Source: Streptosporangiaceae bacterium
GTDB taxonomy: Bacteria; Actinomycetota; Actinomycetes; Streptosporangiales; Streptosporangiaceae
Length of the DNA: 40,652 bases
Direction of reading: 5' to 3'
NCBI GenBank assembly: GCA_019245115.1
Contig: JAFARZ010000138.1
Location: forward strand, 1-40,652
Each line of letters opens with the position of its first letter. Position 1 is the stretch's first letter. This document shows positions 23,441-31,975 of the stretch, one piece after another. The notes under the pieces were generated by a model. It saw only the letters and a program-made list of their open reading frames with translations, searched no databases and was not told the origin of the DNA. The position numbers and the translations under genes are program-made.

Positions 23441-23689
23441 ATGCGCGTTCAGGCTGACCAGGACAAGTGCGCCAGCTCAGGGCAGTGCGTCATGACCGCG
23501 CCGGACGTCTTCGACCAGCGCGAATACGATGGTGTCGTCTTCCTGCGAACAGACAGGCCGTCGCCAGAGCAAACCGAAGACGTCCGTTACGCCGCCTTGA
23601 TATGTCCGTCACGGGCGATCACGGTCACCGAGGAATTACCCCGGCGGGGAGGCCAGGCAGGCGGCGCGGATCGGCTTGCTGCCGGCTAG
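23441..23689 (+). CDS. 3Fe-4S ferredoxin (P450 redox partner)
   Basis: 82 residues from ATG 23441, with GAGGGAG upstream. The cluster ligands are C-x5-C (CASSGQC) near the N-terminus and C-P near residue 55 (LICPSRAI), the three-cysteine pattern of actinobacterial P450 ferredoxins; the fourth Cys position is not occupied. Most family members end soon after the final strand, so the C-terminal 15 or so residues (RRGGQAGGADRLAAG) may be an extension created by reading over the convergent exporter gene, with which it overlaps by 54 bp. Confidence 0.9.
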   Translation: MRVQADQDKCASSGQCVMTAPDVFDQREYDGVVFLRTDRPSPEQTEDVRYAALICPSRAITVTEELPRRGGQAGGADRLAAG

Positions 23690-24871
23690 CACCGCGATCG
23701 CGCCGATCAGTCCCGCGCAAACCGGTACCACGAAGGCGTAATCCGCCCCGAGCGGCGCGATTGTGGCGCCGGCCAGGGAGCTCCCCGCGGTCATGCCGAA
23801 TGCGATCGCCGTCGTGTCCCAGGAGATCGTCTGCGTCAGCATGGCGGACGGCACCACACGCTGCATGACCTCCATCGCGGTAACCGTCGCCGGCGCCATC
23901 GCCACGCCGGCGAGCGGTAGCAGGCCGATGAGGGAGAACAGCCCGCGGGCGGCGAGCAGCGGAATTCCACCTGCCGCGAACAGCGTGACGCTGACAATCA
24001 GCCGGCGATGCAGCGGCATCTGCCCTTTCAGCGCGCCGTAGCAGAGCCCGGCGATCAGGCTGGTCACGCCATATAGTCCGAGAAACAGGCCGCTGAACGC
24101 GCGACCGTGATGCGCGGTCGCGAACGCGATGAGCGATACGGGCATCGCGCCGAACACGGCGCCCACACAAAACCGGGCCGCGTACAGCGCCTGCAGCGCG
24201 GGGATGCGCAGCGAGTTGCCAACCCCGCCGCTCGCAACCCGGCCGGCCGGCTCGGGCTCAGTGCCGCGCTGGGCCGCCAGGGCCAGGGTTCCGCCGAGCG
24301 CGCAGGTCAGCACGGCGGCAAGTCCCGCCAGCGGTCCGATGCCGGTGACGAGCGCGGTGACCAGGATCGGCCCGGCGATCTCAACCGTCTCGATGGTGGC
24401 GCTCTCAAAGCCGTAGGCGATGCGAAGCTTGTCCGTTCCCTGGTAGATCTTGGTCCACCGAGCCCGCACCAGCGGGCCCGCCGCCGGCATCGGTACGCCG
24501 GCGGCGGCAGCCAGCACGACGAGGCGCCACTCTTGCTCGCGCGCCTCGACGGCGATCGTCAGCAGCAGCATCAGCGCGCCGAAGGCCAGCACCTGGGGGA
24601 CAAGCACGCCGTGCTGCCCGTACCGGTCGATCAGCCTGCCGAAGACCGGAAGGGCCAGGCCAGCGGCCAATGTGAGCGCCGCGATCACCGCCCCGGCCGT
24701 GGCGTACCCTCCACCGCGCTCGGTGATCGCAAGGATCAGGCTAACGAACACCATGGACGAAGTAAGCCGCGAGACAAAGCCGGCGGCTACGAACCCCTTG
24801 GTACCACGCTGATCAAACAGACTGATGTAGGCCCGTAGCACACGTATCGGCGTCCGGGACCCGAAGCTCAA
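23636..24871 (-). CDS. MFS transporter (second exporter)
   Basis: 411 residues from ATG 24871. The profile of about 12 hydrophobic segments and the loop motif FGRLIDRYGQHGVLVPQV (about 95-112) are MFS-like. The family resembles actinobacterial MFS proteins often associated with antibiotic clusters, but I cannot assign a substrate. It overlaps the upstream methyltransferase stop by ATGA (24868-24871) and the ferredoxin 3' end by 54 bp. It probably adds export or resistance capacity. Confidence 0.88.
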   Translation of the reverse strand: MSFGSRTPIRVLRAYISLFDQRGTKGFVAAGFVSRLTSSMVFVSLILAITERGGGYATAGAVIAALTLAAGLALPVFGRLIDRYGQHGVLVPQVLAFGALMLLLTIAVEAREQEWRLVVLAAAAGVPMPAAGPLVRARWTKIYQGTDKLRIAYGFESATIETVEIAGPILVTALVTGIGPLAGLAAVLTCALGGTLALAAQRGTEPEPAGRVASGGVGNSLRIPALQALYAARFCVGAVFGAMPVSLIAFATAHHGRAFSGLFLGLYGVTSLIAGLCYGALKGQMPLHRRLIVSVTLFAAGGIPLLAARGLFSLIGLLPLAGVAMAPATVTAMEVMQRVVPSAMLTQTISWDTTAIAFGMTAGSSLAGATIAPLGADYAFVVPVCAGLIGAIAVLAGSKPIRAACLASPPG

Positions 24872-25620
24872 GATCGTTGCCTGCGGTAGACAAAGAATGC
24901 TCGTTCCGATTCGTCGTCCGGTGTACCTCCGGCTGAGTCGGCGAGATCCAGCAATTCGAAGTCAGATGACATTGCTTCCAGGACCTGACGGATTTCTACC
25001 GCGAGCTCGCGGACCTGGCGGTGATGGAGCCGATACTGATTGCCGACCACCTGTTCGAATATCCGCAGGTCCCACTCGTAGATAGGGCGCTCTTCGGCGC
25101 TGACATTTATGATAACCGTGTTGCCGTCGAATTCGTGCACCCGAGGCTGTTCGCACGCCACCCTGTTTAGCTGACCAACTGTATTTATGTCAAAGATGAA
25201 AAGCCCGCCTTCTGTCAGGTGTTTGCGCGTGCACGCGAAGCACGAGATCCAGCGATTAAATTCCGTCAGATGGTTCAGGACGTCGTAGGTGCATACAATG
25301 ACATCGAATCTGCGCTCAAGGTCGAAAGATGAAATATCGCCTTGTATAAATTGTACGCTCGGGAGCCTCGCCCGTGCGATGTCTAGCATATTGGGCGAGA
25401 TATCCATGCCGGCCAATGAGCCCACGGCCGATAGGCCGGAAAGAACTGCGCCCGTCCCGCAGCCGAGTTCAAGAAGGGACGAAGCGGTTGGGCCATAACG
25501 CTCAATGCAACGCATAACCTGGTTGCTTCTGAGCGATGAGTCACTCATAAGCCGGTCGTAGAATTTCGCAAGCAGATCGTAGTCGGCCATATACCAATGG
25601 TATACGCGGGCCAGCTTCAT
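24868..25620 (-). CDS. Class I SAM-dependent methyltransferase (coupled to acyl-CoA dehydrogenase)
   Basis: 250 residues from ATG 25620, which overlaps the acyl-CoA dehydrogenase stop as ATGA; ATG 25590 (MADYDLLAKFYDRLM) is the alternative. The frame continues to 25806, but that part is antisense-like noise over the dehydrogenase gene. Motif I SLLELGCGTGAVLSGLSAVG is at about 51-70, GMDISPNMLDIARARLPSV and FIQGDISSFDL follow, and the FDVIVCTYDVLNHLTEF segment is motif IV. The C-terminal half looks like the methyltransferase type with an extra beta region for small molecules. GC content is visibly lower here (for example aattgtacgctc, gatagggcgc) than in the neighbours, hinting at separate ancestry. 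Confidence 0.88.
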   Translation of the reverse strand: MKLARVYHWYMADYDLLAKFYDRLMSDSSLRSNQVMRCIERYGPTASSLLELGCGTGAVLSGLSAVGSLAGMDISPNMLDIARARLPSVQFIQGDISSFDLERRFDVIVCTYDVLNHLTEFNRWISCFACTRKHLTEGGLFIFDINTVGQLNRVACEQPRVHEFDGNTVIINVSAEERPIYEWDLRIFEQVVGNQYRLHHRQVRELAVEIRQVLEAMSSDFELLDLADSAGGTPDDESERAFFVYRRQRS

Positions 25621-26789
25621 CCCTTGAGGAGCTGCCGCGCCATCACAAGCCGCTGGATCTGGTTGGTGCCCTCGTATATCTGGGTGATCTTCGCGTCGCG
25701 CATCATGCGCTCGACCGGGTAGTCGTTCACGTAGCCGTATCCGCCGAGCAACTGCACCGCGTCGGTGGTCACCGCCATGGCGGTGTCCGACGCCAGGCAC
25801 TTGCACGCGGAGGAGATGAACGTCAGGTCCGGCACGGTTTCTCCGGCCATGGCCCGTTCCGAGCGCGCCGCGGCGACGTAGGTGAGCTGCCGCGCCGCTT
25901 CGAGCTTCATCGCCATGTCGGCCAGCATGAACTGCAGGCCCTGGAATTCGGCCACCGCCCTGCCGAACTGCTTGCGCTCCTTCACGTATCCGATGGCGTA
26001 GTCAAGAGCCCCCTGGCCGATCCCCACCGCCTGGGCCGCGATCGTGATCCGGGTGTGGTCCAGCGTCCGCAGCGCGATCTTGAACCCCTCACCCTCCTCA
26101 CCGATGAGCCGGTCAAAAGGAATCAGGCAGTCGTCGAAATACAGCTCCCGCGTCGGCGATCCCTTGATCCCGAGCTTGTGCTCCGGCGCGCCGAACGTGA
26201 ACCCCGCATCGGAGGAGTCCAGCACGAACGCCGAGATCCCGTTCGCACCCGCGCCGGGATCGGTCACCGCCATCACCGTGTAGTACTTGGACACCCCGGC
26301 ATTGGTGATCCACCGCTTGACGCCGTTCAGCAGGTAACCGTCGGATGTGCGCACCGCGCGGGTGCGCATGGCCGCCGCGTCCGACCCTGCCTCGGGCTCG
26401 GACAGCGCGTAGGAGAACATAGCCTCCCCGCGCGCCACCGGCGGCAGGTACCTGGCCTTCAACGACTCAGATCCGGCCAGCATGAGCGGCACCGTGCCGA
26501 GCTTGTTCACGCCCGGGATCAGCGACGAGGAAGCGCACGCCCGCGCGACCTCCTCGATGACGATCACCGCGGCGAGCGCGTCACCGCCCGCCCCGCCGTA
26601 TTCGGCCGGAATGTGCACGGCGTGCAGATCGGCCTTGACCAGGGCTTCGTACACGTCCTGCGGGAATTCCGAAGTACGGTCGACCTCGGCGGCCCGCGGT
26701 GCGATCTTGTCCTCGGCAAGTTCCCGGACGGCCTCGCGCAGTGCCTCATGCTCCTCGGACAGCGCGAACACGGGACAATCGTTGCTCAT
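25617..26789 (-). CDS. Acyl-CoA dehydrogenase
   Basis: 390 residues from ATG 26789; the frame extends to 26825 without a better start. The family layout is clear: N-terminal helices (EEHEALREAVRELAEDKIAP), FAD-binding middle domain (MFSYALSEPEAGSDAAAM, WITNAGVSKYYTVMAV), and C-terminal catalytic region ending VERMMRDAKITQIYEGTNQIQR, where the glutamate in YEGT is the usual catalytic base. It fits flavin-dependent alpha,beta-desaturation of an acyl-CoA. Orthologous neighbours in actinomycetes place this gene next to the UDP-glucose dehydrogenase and purE/purK, suggesting a chromosomal housekeeping gene. It is nevertheless ATGA-coupled to a methyltransferase and an exporter, so a role in the cluster is possible. 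Confidence 0.93.
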   Translation of the reverse strand: MSNDCPVFALSEEHEALREAVRELAEDKIAPRAAEVDRTSEFPQDVYEALVKADLHAVHIPAEYGGAGGDALAAVIVIEEVARACASSSLIPGVNKLGTVPLMLAGSESLKARYLPPVARGEAMFSYALSEPEAGSDAAAMRTRAVRTSDGYLLNGVKRWITNAGVSKYYTVMAVTDPGAGANGISAFVLDSSDAGFTFGAPEHKLGIKGSPTRELYFDDCLIPFDRLIGEEGEGFKIALRTLDHTRITIAAQAVGIGQGALDYAIGYVKERKQFGRAVAEFQGLQFMLADMAMKLEAARQLTYVAAARSERAMAGETVPDLTFISSACKCLASDTAMAVTTDAVQLLGGYGYVNDYPVERMMRDAKITQIYEGTNQIQRLVMARQLLKG

Positions 26790-27006
26790 ACCCCATCGTA
26801 AGCTTGCCTCCCCGCCGCCGACCACGAAGGTAGGCTCCGGTGCCGTCCGTTACACCCCTTATGTCGTGGAGCATCAGAGCCTCGCGGAAGCTAGGGCGCC
26901 GCTTTCCGGTGCCTTTCCCTCCACGAAGCGCTTATCTTCCTTGCGACCGGCGAGAACCGGGCTCAGCGAACCTCAGCAAATGGTGATATGTCGGGCGCGC
27001 GCCGCC

Positions 27007-27075
27007 TCAGGAGGCTCCAGGAGGGGGTCTGGGGGGGTGGTGTTTACCCCCCAGAAAGACAAACCCCTTAGGCTC
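27007..27075. repeat. REP-like G/C hairpin element upstream of the UDP-glucose dehydrogenase
   Basis: TCTGGGGGG (27028-27036) pairs perfectly with CCCCCCAGA (27047-27055) over a 10-nt loop, preceded by another purine-rich run and followed by CCCTTAGGCTCG (27064-27075). A second element with a G6/C6 hairpin and the same CTTAGGCTC tail lies inside the carboxylase gene (34398-34441). It occupies part of a 308-bp gap (26790-27097) that also holds the promoters of the divergent acyl-CoA dehydrogenase and UDP-glucose dehydrogenase genes. Otherwise nothing else was recognised in the gap. Confidence 0.6.
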
Positions 27076-27097
27076 GTTCCGGCACAGGAAGGGGCTG

Positions 27098-28795
27098 ATG
27101 GTGTCACTCCGGCTGACCGTACTCGGTACCGGCTACCTGGGCACGGCCCAGGCAGCCTGCCTGACCCGGCTCGGATTCGAGGTGCTCGGCGTCGACACGG
27201 ACCCGCGCCGCGTCCACGCTCTCGGCGGCGGAACCGTCCCGTTCCACGAGCCGGGCCTGGAGCCGCTGCTCCAGGCGGGCCTGCGCTCGGGCCGCCTCTC
27301 GTTCACCACCGACTACGCCCGTGCCGCTCAGTTCGGCGACGTGCACTTCATCTGCGTGGGCACCCCGCAGGCCCCCGGCGCCAACCGTGCCGACCTCACT
27401 CAGCTGGAATCCTGTGTCGCCACGCTGGCTCCACTGCTGGATCGCCGCTGCCTGGTTGTCGGGAAATGCACGGTGCCGGTGGGCACAGCCAACCTTTTGA
27501 ACGAACGGCTCGCACTGCTTGCCCCCGGCGCCGAACTCGCCTGGTGCCCAGAATTCCTGCGCGAGGGCCATGCGGTCCCGGACACGCTGCGGCCCGACCG
27601 TATCGTGGCCGGCGTCAGTTCCGCGCGCGCTGAGGCGGTCTTGCGCGAGATCCATGCGGAGCCGATCGCGGCCGGTACCCCGTTCCTGGTCACCGACCTG
27701 GCCACGGCCGAGCTGGTCAAGGTGGCGGCGAACGCCTTCCTGGCCACGAAGATCTCGTTCATCAACGCGATGGCCGAGGTCTGCGAGGCCGCGCATGGCG
27801 ACGTGATGGTGCTGGCCGAGGCGCTCGGGCACGATCCGCGGATCGGCCCGGCCGGGCTCCGTCCCGGCCTCGGGTTCGGCGGCGGCTGCCTGCCCAAGGA
27901 CATCAGGGCGTTCATGGCCCGGGCCGAGGAACTCGGCGTGGACCAGGCGCTGTCGTTCCTGCGTGAGGTGGACGCGATCAACCTGCGGCGCCGCGCGCGG
28001 ATGGTCGATCTGGCCCGCGAACTGGCGGGGATGGACGGCTTCGACGGCGCCAAGGTCGGCGTGCTCGGCGTGGCGTTCAAGCCGGATTCCGACGACATCC
28101 GCGACTCACCGGCGCTGGATGTGGCCAGGACGATTCACGATCTGGGTGCGGCTGTCACGGTCTACGACCCGGTGGCCGTGCCCGCCGCCCGCCAGGCTCA
28201 TCCCGAACTGGGCTACGCGTCCACTGCGGTGGACGCGGTCCGGGATGCCGATGTGGTGCTGCTGCTCACCGAGTGGGCGGAGTTCCGCGACGCGGATCCC
28301 GAGCTACTGGGCAAGGCCGTCGCCCGGCGCAACATCGTGGACGGCCGTAACGTACTCGACCCGGCCCGCTGGCGCGCCGCTTCCTGGCACTACCGTGCGC
28401 TGGGGCGGCCATTACGGCCTTCCGGTCACAGCGACGTTGTAGATCCGGCCCTGGTAGGTGCCGATTCCGTCCGGGGGCAGCACGGTGAACCAGACCAGCA
28501 GGTAGCGAGCCTGGACGGGGCTGGCTGGCTTGAGCTGGATCGTGCCGCCCGCGCCTGCCGACGACGCGACCGCTGCCAGGTCCGTCATCGTCGGCGTGCT
28601 ACCAGCGCGCAGCTCGACGTCAGCTCCGGGCGCGGGGTCGAGGGTGACCTGAACGCTGGTGATGGTCTCGGGCCGGCCCATGTCCACCAGCAGGCCAGTG
28701 CCCGCCTGGAGCCCGGCGAACCGCGGCGTCGCGTACCAGTCGGTCCGCCAGTTCGTGGTCATGCTGTCGTCTATCGCGTATCCAGCCTGCTGTGA
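27098..28795 (+). CDS. UDP-glucose/GDP-mannose dehydrogenase family protein with an antisense 3' extension
   Basis: 565 residues from ATG 27098 (AGGAAGG 6 bases upstream). The N-terminal NAD motif LTVLGTGYLGTAQAACLTRLG, the central TVPVGTANLLNERL segment, the active-site region GLGFGGGCLPKD with the catalytic Cys (about 266) and C-terminal VAFKPDSDDIRDSPALDV identify a UDP-glucose 6-dehydrogenase family enzyme, which makes UDP-glucuronate-type sugars. Family members end after the motif seen at [14 protein letters not shown] (about 430-443). Here no stop occurs there, and the frame runs a further 120 or so residues over the 3' half of the discoidin-like gene (overlap 28412-28795). That extension is arginine-rich and looks non-native. 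A frameshift or lost stop codon, or a sequencing error near 28410-28430, would explain it. Confidence 0.9.
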   Translation: MVSLRLTVLGTGYLGTAQAACLTRLGFEVLGVDTDPRRVHALGGGTVPFHEPGLEPLLQAGLRSGRLSFTTDYARAAQFGDVHFICVGTPQAPGANRADLTQLESCVATLAPLLDRRCLVVGKCTVPVGTANLLNERLALLAPGAELAWCPEFLREGHAVPDTLRPDRIVAGVSSARAEAVLREIHAEPIAAGTPFLVTDLATAELVKVAANAFLATKISFINAMAEVCEAAHGDVMVLAEALGHDPRIGPAGLRPGLGFGGGCLPKDIRAFMARAEELGVDQALSFLREVDAINLRRRARMVDLARELAGMDGFDGAKVGVLGVAFKPDSDDIRDSPALDVARTIHDLGAAVTVYDPVAVPAARQAHPELGYASTAVDAVRDADVVLLLTEWAEFRDADPELLGKAVARRNIVDGRNVLDPARWRAASWHYRALGRPLRPSGHSDVVDPALVGADSVRGQHGEPDQQVASLDGAGWLELDRAARACRRRDRCQVRHRRRATSAQLDVSSGRGVEGDLNAGDGLGPAHVHQQASARLEPGEPRRRVPVGPPVRGHAVVYRVSSLL

Positions 28796-29118
28796 CCCGT
28801 CGCCGTCGGCCGTGCCCTGCGGCCCGAAGGCCGCCGCGCTGACCGGCTTGAGCAGCTGCGCTTTCAGCGTGGATGGACTGGCCGCGGCGGCGGTGGGGGT
28901 CGCTGACAGGCTCGGGGACGGTTCCGGGCGGGTGCTCGCGACGACCGGGGTCCGGTGAGCGGCGCCGGATTGGCCTGGGCCTCCGGCCATGGCGGCCGGC
29001 CGGCCGGTGCGGGCGACGAGCTCGTAGCTGGCGAACCCGATCACGCCCAGGACGACGACGGTGAGCCCGGCCACCGCTTTGAGGGTGCGCCGCTCCCGCG
29101 TCCGGGTCGGCTCGCTGG

Positions 29119-29122
<4 letters not shown>
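28412..29122 (-). CDS. Membrane-anchored protein with discoidin-like C-terminal domain
   Basis: 236 residues from GTG or ATG at 29122 (ATGA overlap with purE stop). Residues about 13-35 form one transmembrane helix ([23 protein letters not shown]). A Ser/Thr/Pro/Ala-rich linker follows (about 45-85). The C-terminal 140 residues ([16 protein letters not shown], then [19 protein letters not shown]) resemble the F5/8 type C (discoidin) beta-sandwich seen in the last gene of actinobacterial purK-purE neighbourhoods. It probably sits outside the membrane and binds carbohydrate or cell-wall material. Its 3' half is overlapped by the UDP-glucose dehydrogenase extension on the other strand. Confidence 0.85.
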
Positions 29123-29630
<508 letters not shown>

Positions 29631-29634
<4 letters not shown>

Positions 29635-30785
29635 GGACCCTCCTCGGTTCCCCAGCGCAGGTAGCTGGCCGCGCGGCGGGCCCGGTCGCGAAGCTGGTCG
29701 ACGTCCTCGCCCGTCACGGTCACGTGGCCGATCTTCCGGCCCGGACGCGGCTCCTTGCCGTACATGTGGATCTTCACAGCGGGGTCGGCGGCCATCACGT
29801 GGATGTACCGGTCATACACATCCCCCCCGTCCCCCCCGAGAACGTTGGCCATCACGGTGACCGGCGCGGACGGCGCGGGCGAGCCGAGCGGCAGGTCCAG
29901 CACGGCTCGCAGATGCTGCTCGAACTGAGAGGTCCGCGCGCCATCGATCGTCCAGTGCCCGCAGTTGTGCGGGCGCATGGCGAGCTCGTTGACCAGTAGG
30001 CCGTCAGCGGTCTCGAACAGCTCGACGGCCAGCAGCCCGGTCACGTCGAGCTCGGCGGCGATGCGCAGCGCCAGGGCCTGGGCCCGCGCCGCGCGGCCGG
30101 GTGCCAGGCCGGGTGCGGGCGCGATCACCTCCCGGCAGATCCCGTCGGCCTGGACGGTCTGCACCACCGGGTACACCGCGCCCTGCCGATGCGGCGACCG
30201 CGCCGCCAGCACCGCCAGCTCACGCTGGAAGCCGACATACTCCTCCGCCAGCAGCGCCAGGCCGTGTCCGAACACTTCAGCCGCCTCGGCGGCGGAGCGG
30301 CATACCCACACGCCCTTGCCGTCGTATCCGCCGCTGATCGCCTTGAGCACGACCGGCCATTTCCCGCCCGTGAATTCCGTCACATCCGAAACGTCCCGCA
30401 CCGGCGCGTAGCGAGGGCAGGCGATACCGAGAGACGTCAGCCGCTCGCGCATGGCCAGCTTGTCCTGGGTGAAACGCAGCGCGGCCGGCCCCGGCCTGAC
30501 CTGGATGCCGGTCTGTTCCAGTGCCAGCAGGTGCTCGCCGGGCACGTGCTCATGGTCGAATGTCAGCACGTCACACTCGGCCGCGAACGCCTTCAGGTCG
30601 TCCGGGGACCGGTAGTCGCCGACCTGGATCCGCGCCCACACCTGAGCCGCGCTGTCCGCTGCCGAGCCGGCCAGGATACGGAAACCCACGCCGAGCGCGA
30701 TGGCCGCCGGGCAGGTCATCCTGGCGAGCTGGCCACCACCGACCATGCCGACCTGGGGAACAACCTGGGGGGCCGAATCAATCAC
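29631..30785 (-). CDS. purK: N5-carboxyaminoimidazole ribonucleotide synthase PurK
   Basis: 384 residues from GTG 30785. The frame extends on to about 31439, but that part is antisense to GtrA. Motifs are [12 protein letters not shown] at the N-terminus, [15 protein letters not shown], the ATP-grasp core ([20 protein letters not shown]), [17 protein letters not shown], and the late [36 protein letters not shown] (a typical PurK signature). ATP-dependent carboxylation of AIR. Followed by purE with ATGA overlap, and divergent from gtrA-like gene with 111 bp between starts. No other purine genes are near. Confidence 0.97.
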
Positions 30786-30896
30786 GCACCGTACCCTAGC
30801 GCAGGTTACGTAATGGGAAAGATTCACCTGGCACCCAGATACGGCCGGTAGCATGACCAGGTCCGGGGGACTCCGTGCCGAGAGGAACAACTGCGC

Positions 30897-31490
30897 ATGC
30901 CTGTGATGGCGACCCTGCATCGGCGGTTTGTCGCTTTGATACCTGAGCTGGCGAGATTCGGCGTCATCGGTGGTATCGGCGCGGTCATCGACCTTGGCGG
31001 AGCCGCGTATCTGCACCTGGACATGGGCATTGGTCCCATGGTGGCGAAGGGGTTGTCCATCACCGCCGCCACGGTGTTCACCTACCTCGGCAGCCGGTTC
31101 TGGACCTTCCGGCACCGGGTCAACCAGGCGGTGCTGCGCGAGACCGTGTTGTTCGCCATCCTCAACGTTGTCGGCCTGCTGATCGCCGAGGCCGTGATCG
31201 CGTTCACCCACTACGGACTCGGGGCCAAGAGCGCCCTGGCCTACAACCTGGCCAGCGTGGCCGGTACCGGGCTCGGCACGATCTTCCGGTACTTCTCCTA
31301 CAAGAAGTGGGTGTTCCTCGCGGCAGAGCCCGCGGCCGCCACCGCCCCAGCGGTCCCCGTGGCCGCTACGGTCCCAGCGCGGGGACGGCATGTGGCCCGG
31401 CACGCGGCTCCGCAGCGCCATCCGGTCGCGCATCCGCAACGGTATGGCCCGCTCCAGGAGCAGCTCGACCCAGCCACGGACCCGCTCTAA
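30897..31490 (+). CDS. GtrA-family membrane protein
   Basis: 197 residues. The four-helix GtrA domain occupies about 15-145, including FGVIGGIGAVIDLGGAAYLH, the TYLGSRFWTFRHR motif (about 60-74) and AGTGLGTIFRYFSYKKWVFL at the end. The tail (about 145-197) is alanine/valine- and then histidine/arginine-rich (HVARHAAPQRHPVAHPQRY) and probably cytoplasmic. GtrA proteins move lipid-linked sugars across the membrane for cell-surface glycosylation, which fits the nearby glycosyltransferase-like and UDP-sugar dehydrogenase genes. Divergent from purK. Confidence 0.94.
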   Translation: MPVMATLHRRFVALIPELARFGVIGGIGAVIDLGGAAYLHLDMGIGPMVAKGLSITAATVFTYLGSRFWTFRHRVNQAVLRETVLFAILNVVGLLIAEAVIAFTHYGLGAKSALAYNLASVAGTGLGTIFRYFSYKKWVFLAAEPAAATAPAVPVAATVPARGRHVARHAAPQRHPVAHPQRYGPLQEQLDPATDPL

Positions 31491-31519
31491 CCCAGCACAA
31501 TTCGGGTTAATGTGGACCC

Positions 31520-31642
31520 TTACCCACGATTGACGGCATCCGGGGAATAACGCGCATTTACGGCATTCTCGGCCATGATGCCTTCGCTAAAATGCCGCGC
31601 CAGCCCGGTGAACTTGCGCGTATCACCACATAGCGGGCACAT
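31520..31642 (-). CDS. Small CxxC-H zinc-knuckle-like ORF (40 residues)
   Basis: From ATG 31642 (AAGGTGG upstream at the right distance) a 40-residue frame reads MCPLCGDTRKFTGLARHF..., with C2-x2-C5-x11-H17, resembling the start of a zinc-finger motif; the last ligand (a second H or C) is not obvious, so the finger may be incomplete. It lies in a 430-bp gap (31491-31920) between gtrA-like and histidine kinase genes, otherwise filled by a hairpin and a G-rich tract. I do not recognise a family with certainty. It may be a remnant. Confidence 0.3.
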   Translation of the reverse strand: MCPLCGDTRKFTGLARHFSEGIMAENAVNARYSPDAVNRG

Positions 31643-31676
31643 GAGCCAGCCACCTTGTGGAAGATTAGAGCCCTCC

Positions 31677-31731
31677 GGAAGAAAAGGCGCCGGAAACCGG
31701 CGCCCAACCTTCCGCAAGGCCCTTTTCTTCC
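31677..31731. terminator. Nested perfect inverted repeats between convergent genes
   Basis: The outer arms GGAAGAAAAGG (31677-31687) and CCTTTTCTTCC (31721-31731) are perfect 11-bp complements. Inside, GGCGCCGG and CCGGCGCC form an 8-bp stem over AAA (31686-31704). The outer left arm and the inner stem overlap by two bases, so the two pairings compete at that edge. T-rich stretches flank the outer arm (ttttcttcc). The element lies between the convergent gtrA-like (ends 31490) and histidine kinase (ends 31921) genes, so a bidirectional terminator or mRNA-stabilising structure is plausible. Confidence 0.55.
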
Positions 31732-31805
31732 ACGCCATCCAGCGCAACCGCTCCCTTTCTACACCACCAAAGAGGCATAAATGCCGCCATTTCCCGAAAT
31801 TTCGG

Positions 31806-31975
31806 GCGACGGCGTTCGGGGGCGGGGAACAGCGCGGGTGGCGTGGGCGGTGGGGGCGACGGCTTCGGGGGGCGCGGCTTGGGGTGGCAGCGTTTGGGGG
31901 GTGGGGTGCTGCAGGGGGTGTCAGGCTGGGCCGCTTTTGGGGGGGGCGGGGGTGCGGGGGGCGTTACGGTGCAGG
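31806..31975 (+). other. G-run-rich tract (possible G-quadruplex) at the 3' end of the histidine kinase gene
   Basis: This 170-bp stretch contains more than a dozen runs of three or more guanines (for example ggggggcgcgg, ggggggtgggg, ggggggggcggggg), partly inside the kinase C-terminal codons (minus strand, proline/lysine-rich). Dense G-runs could fold into stacked quadruplexes on the top strand and impede polymerase. No gene is supported on the top strand here. Confidence 0.6.

Noticed and set aside
31520..31747. 75-residue minus-strand frame with the zinc-knuckle motif
   Set aside because: Only the C-terminal 40 residues (from ATG 31642) have start signals and a motif; the N-terminal half is Pro/Arg-rich and overlaps the hairpin.
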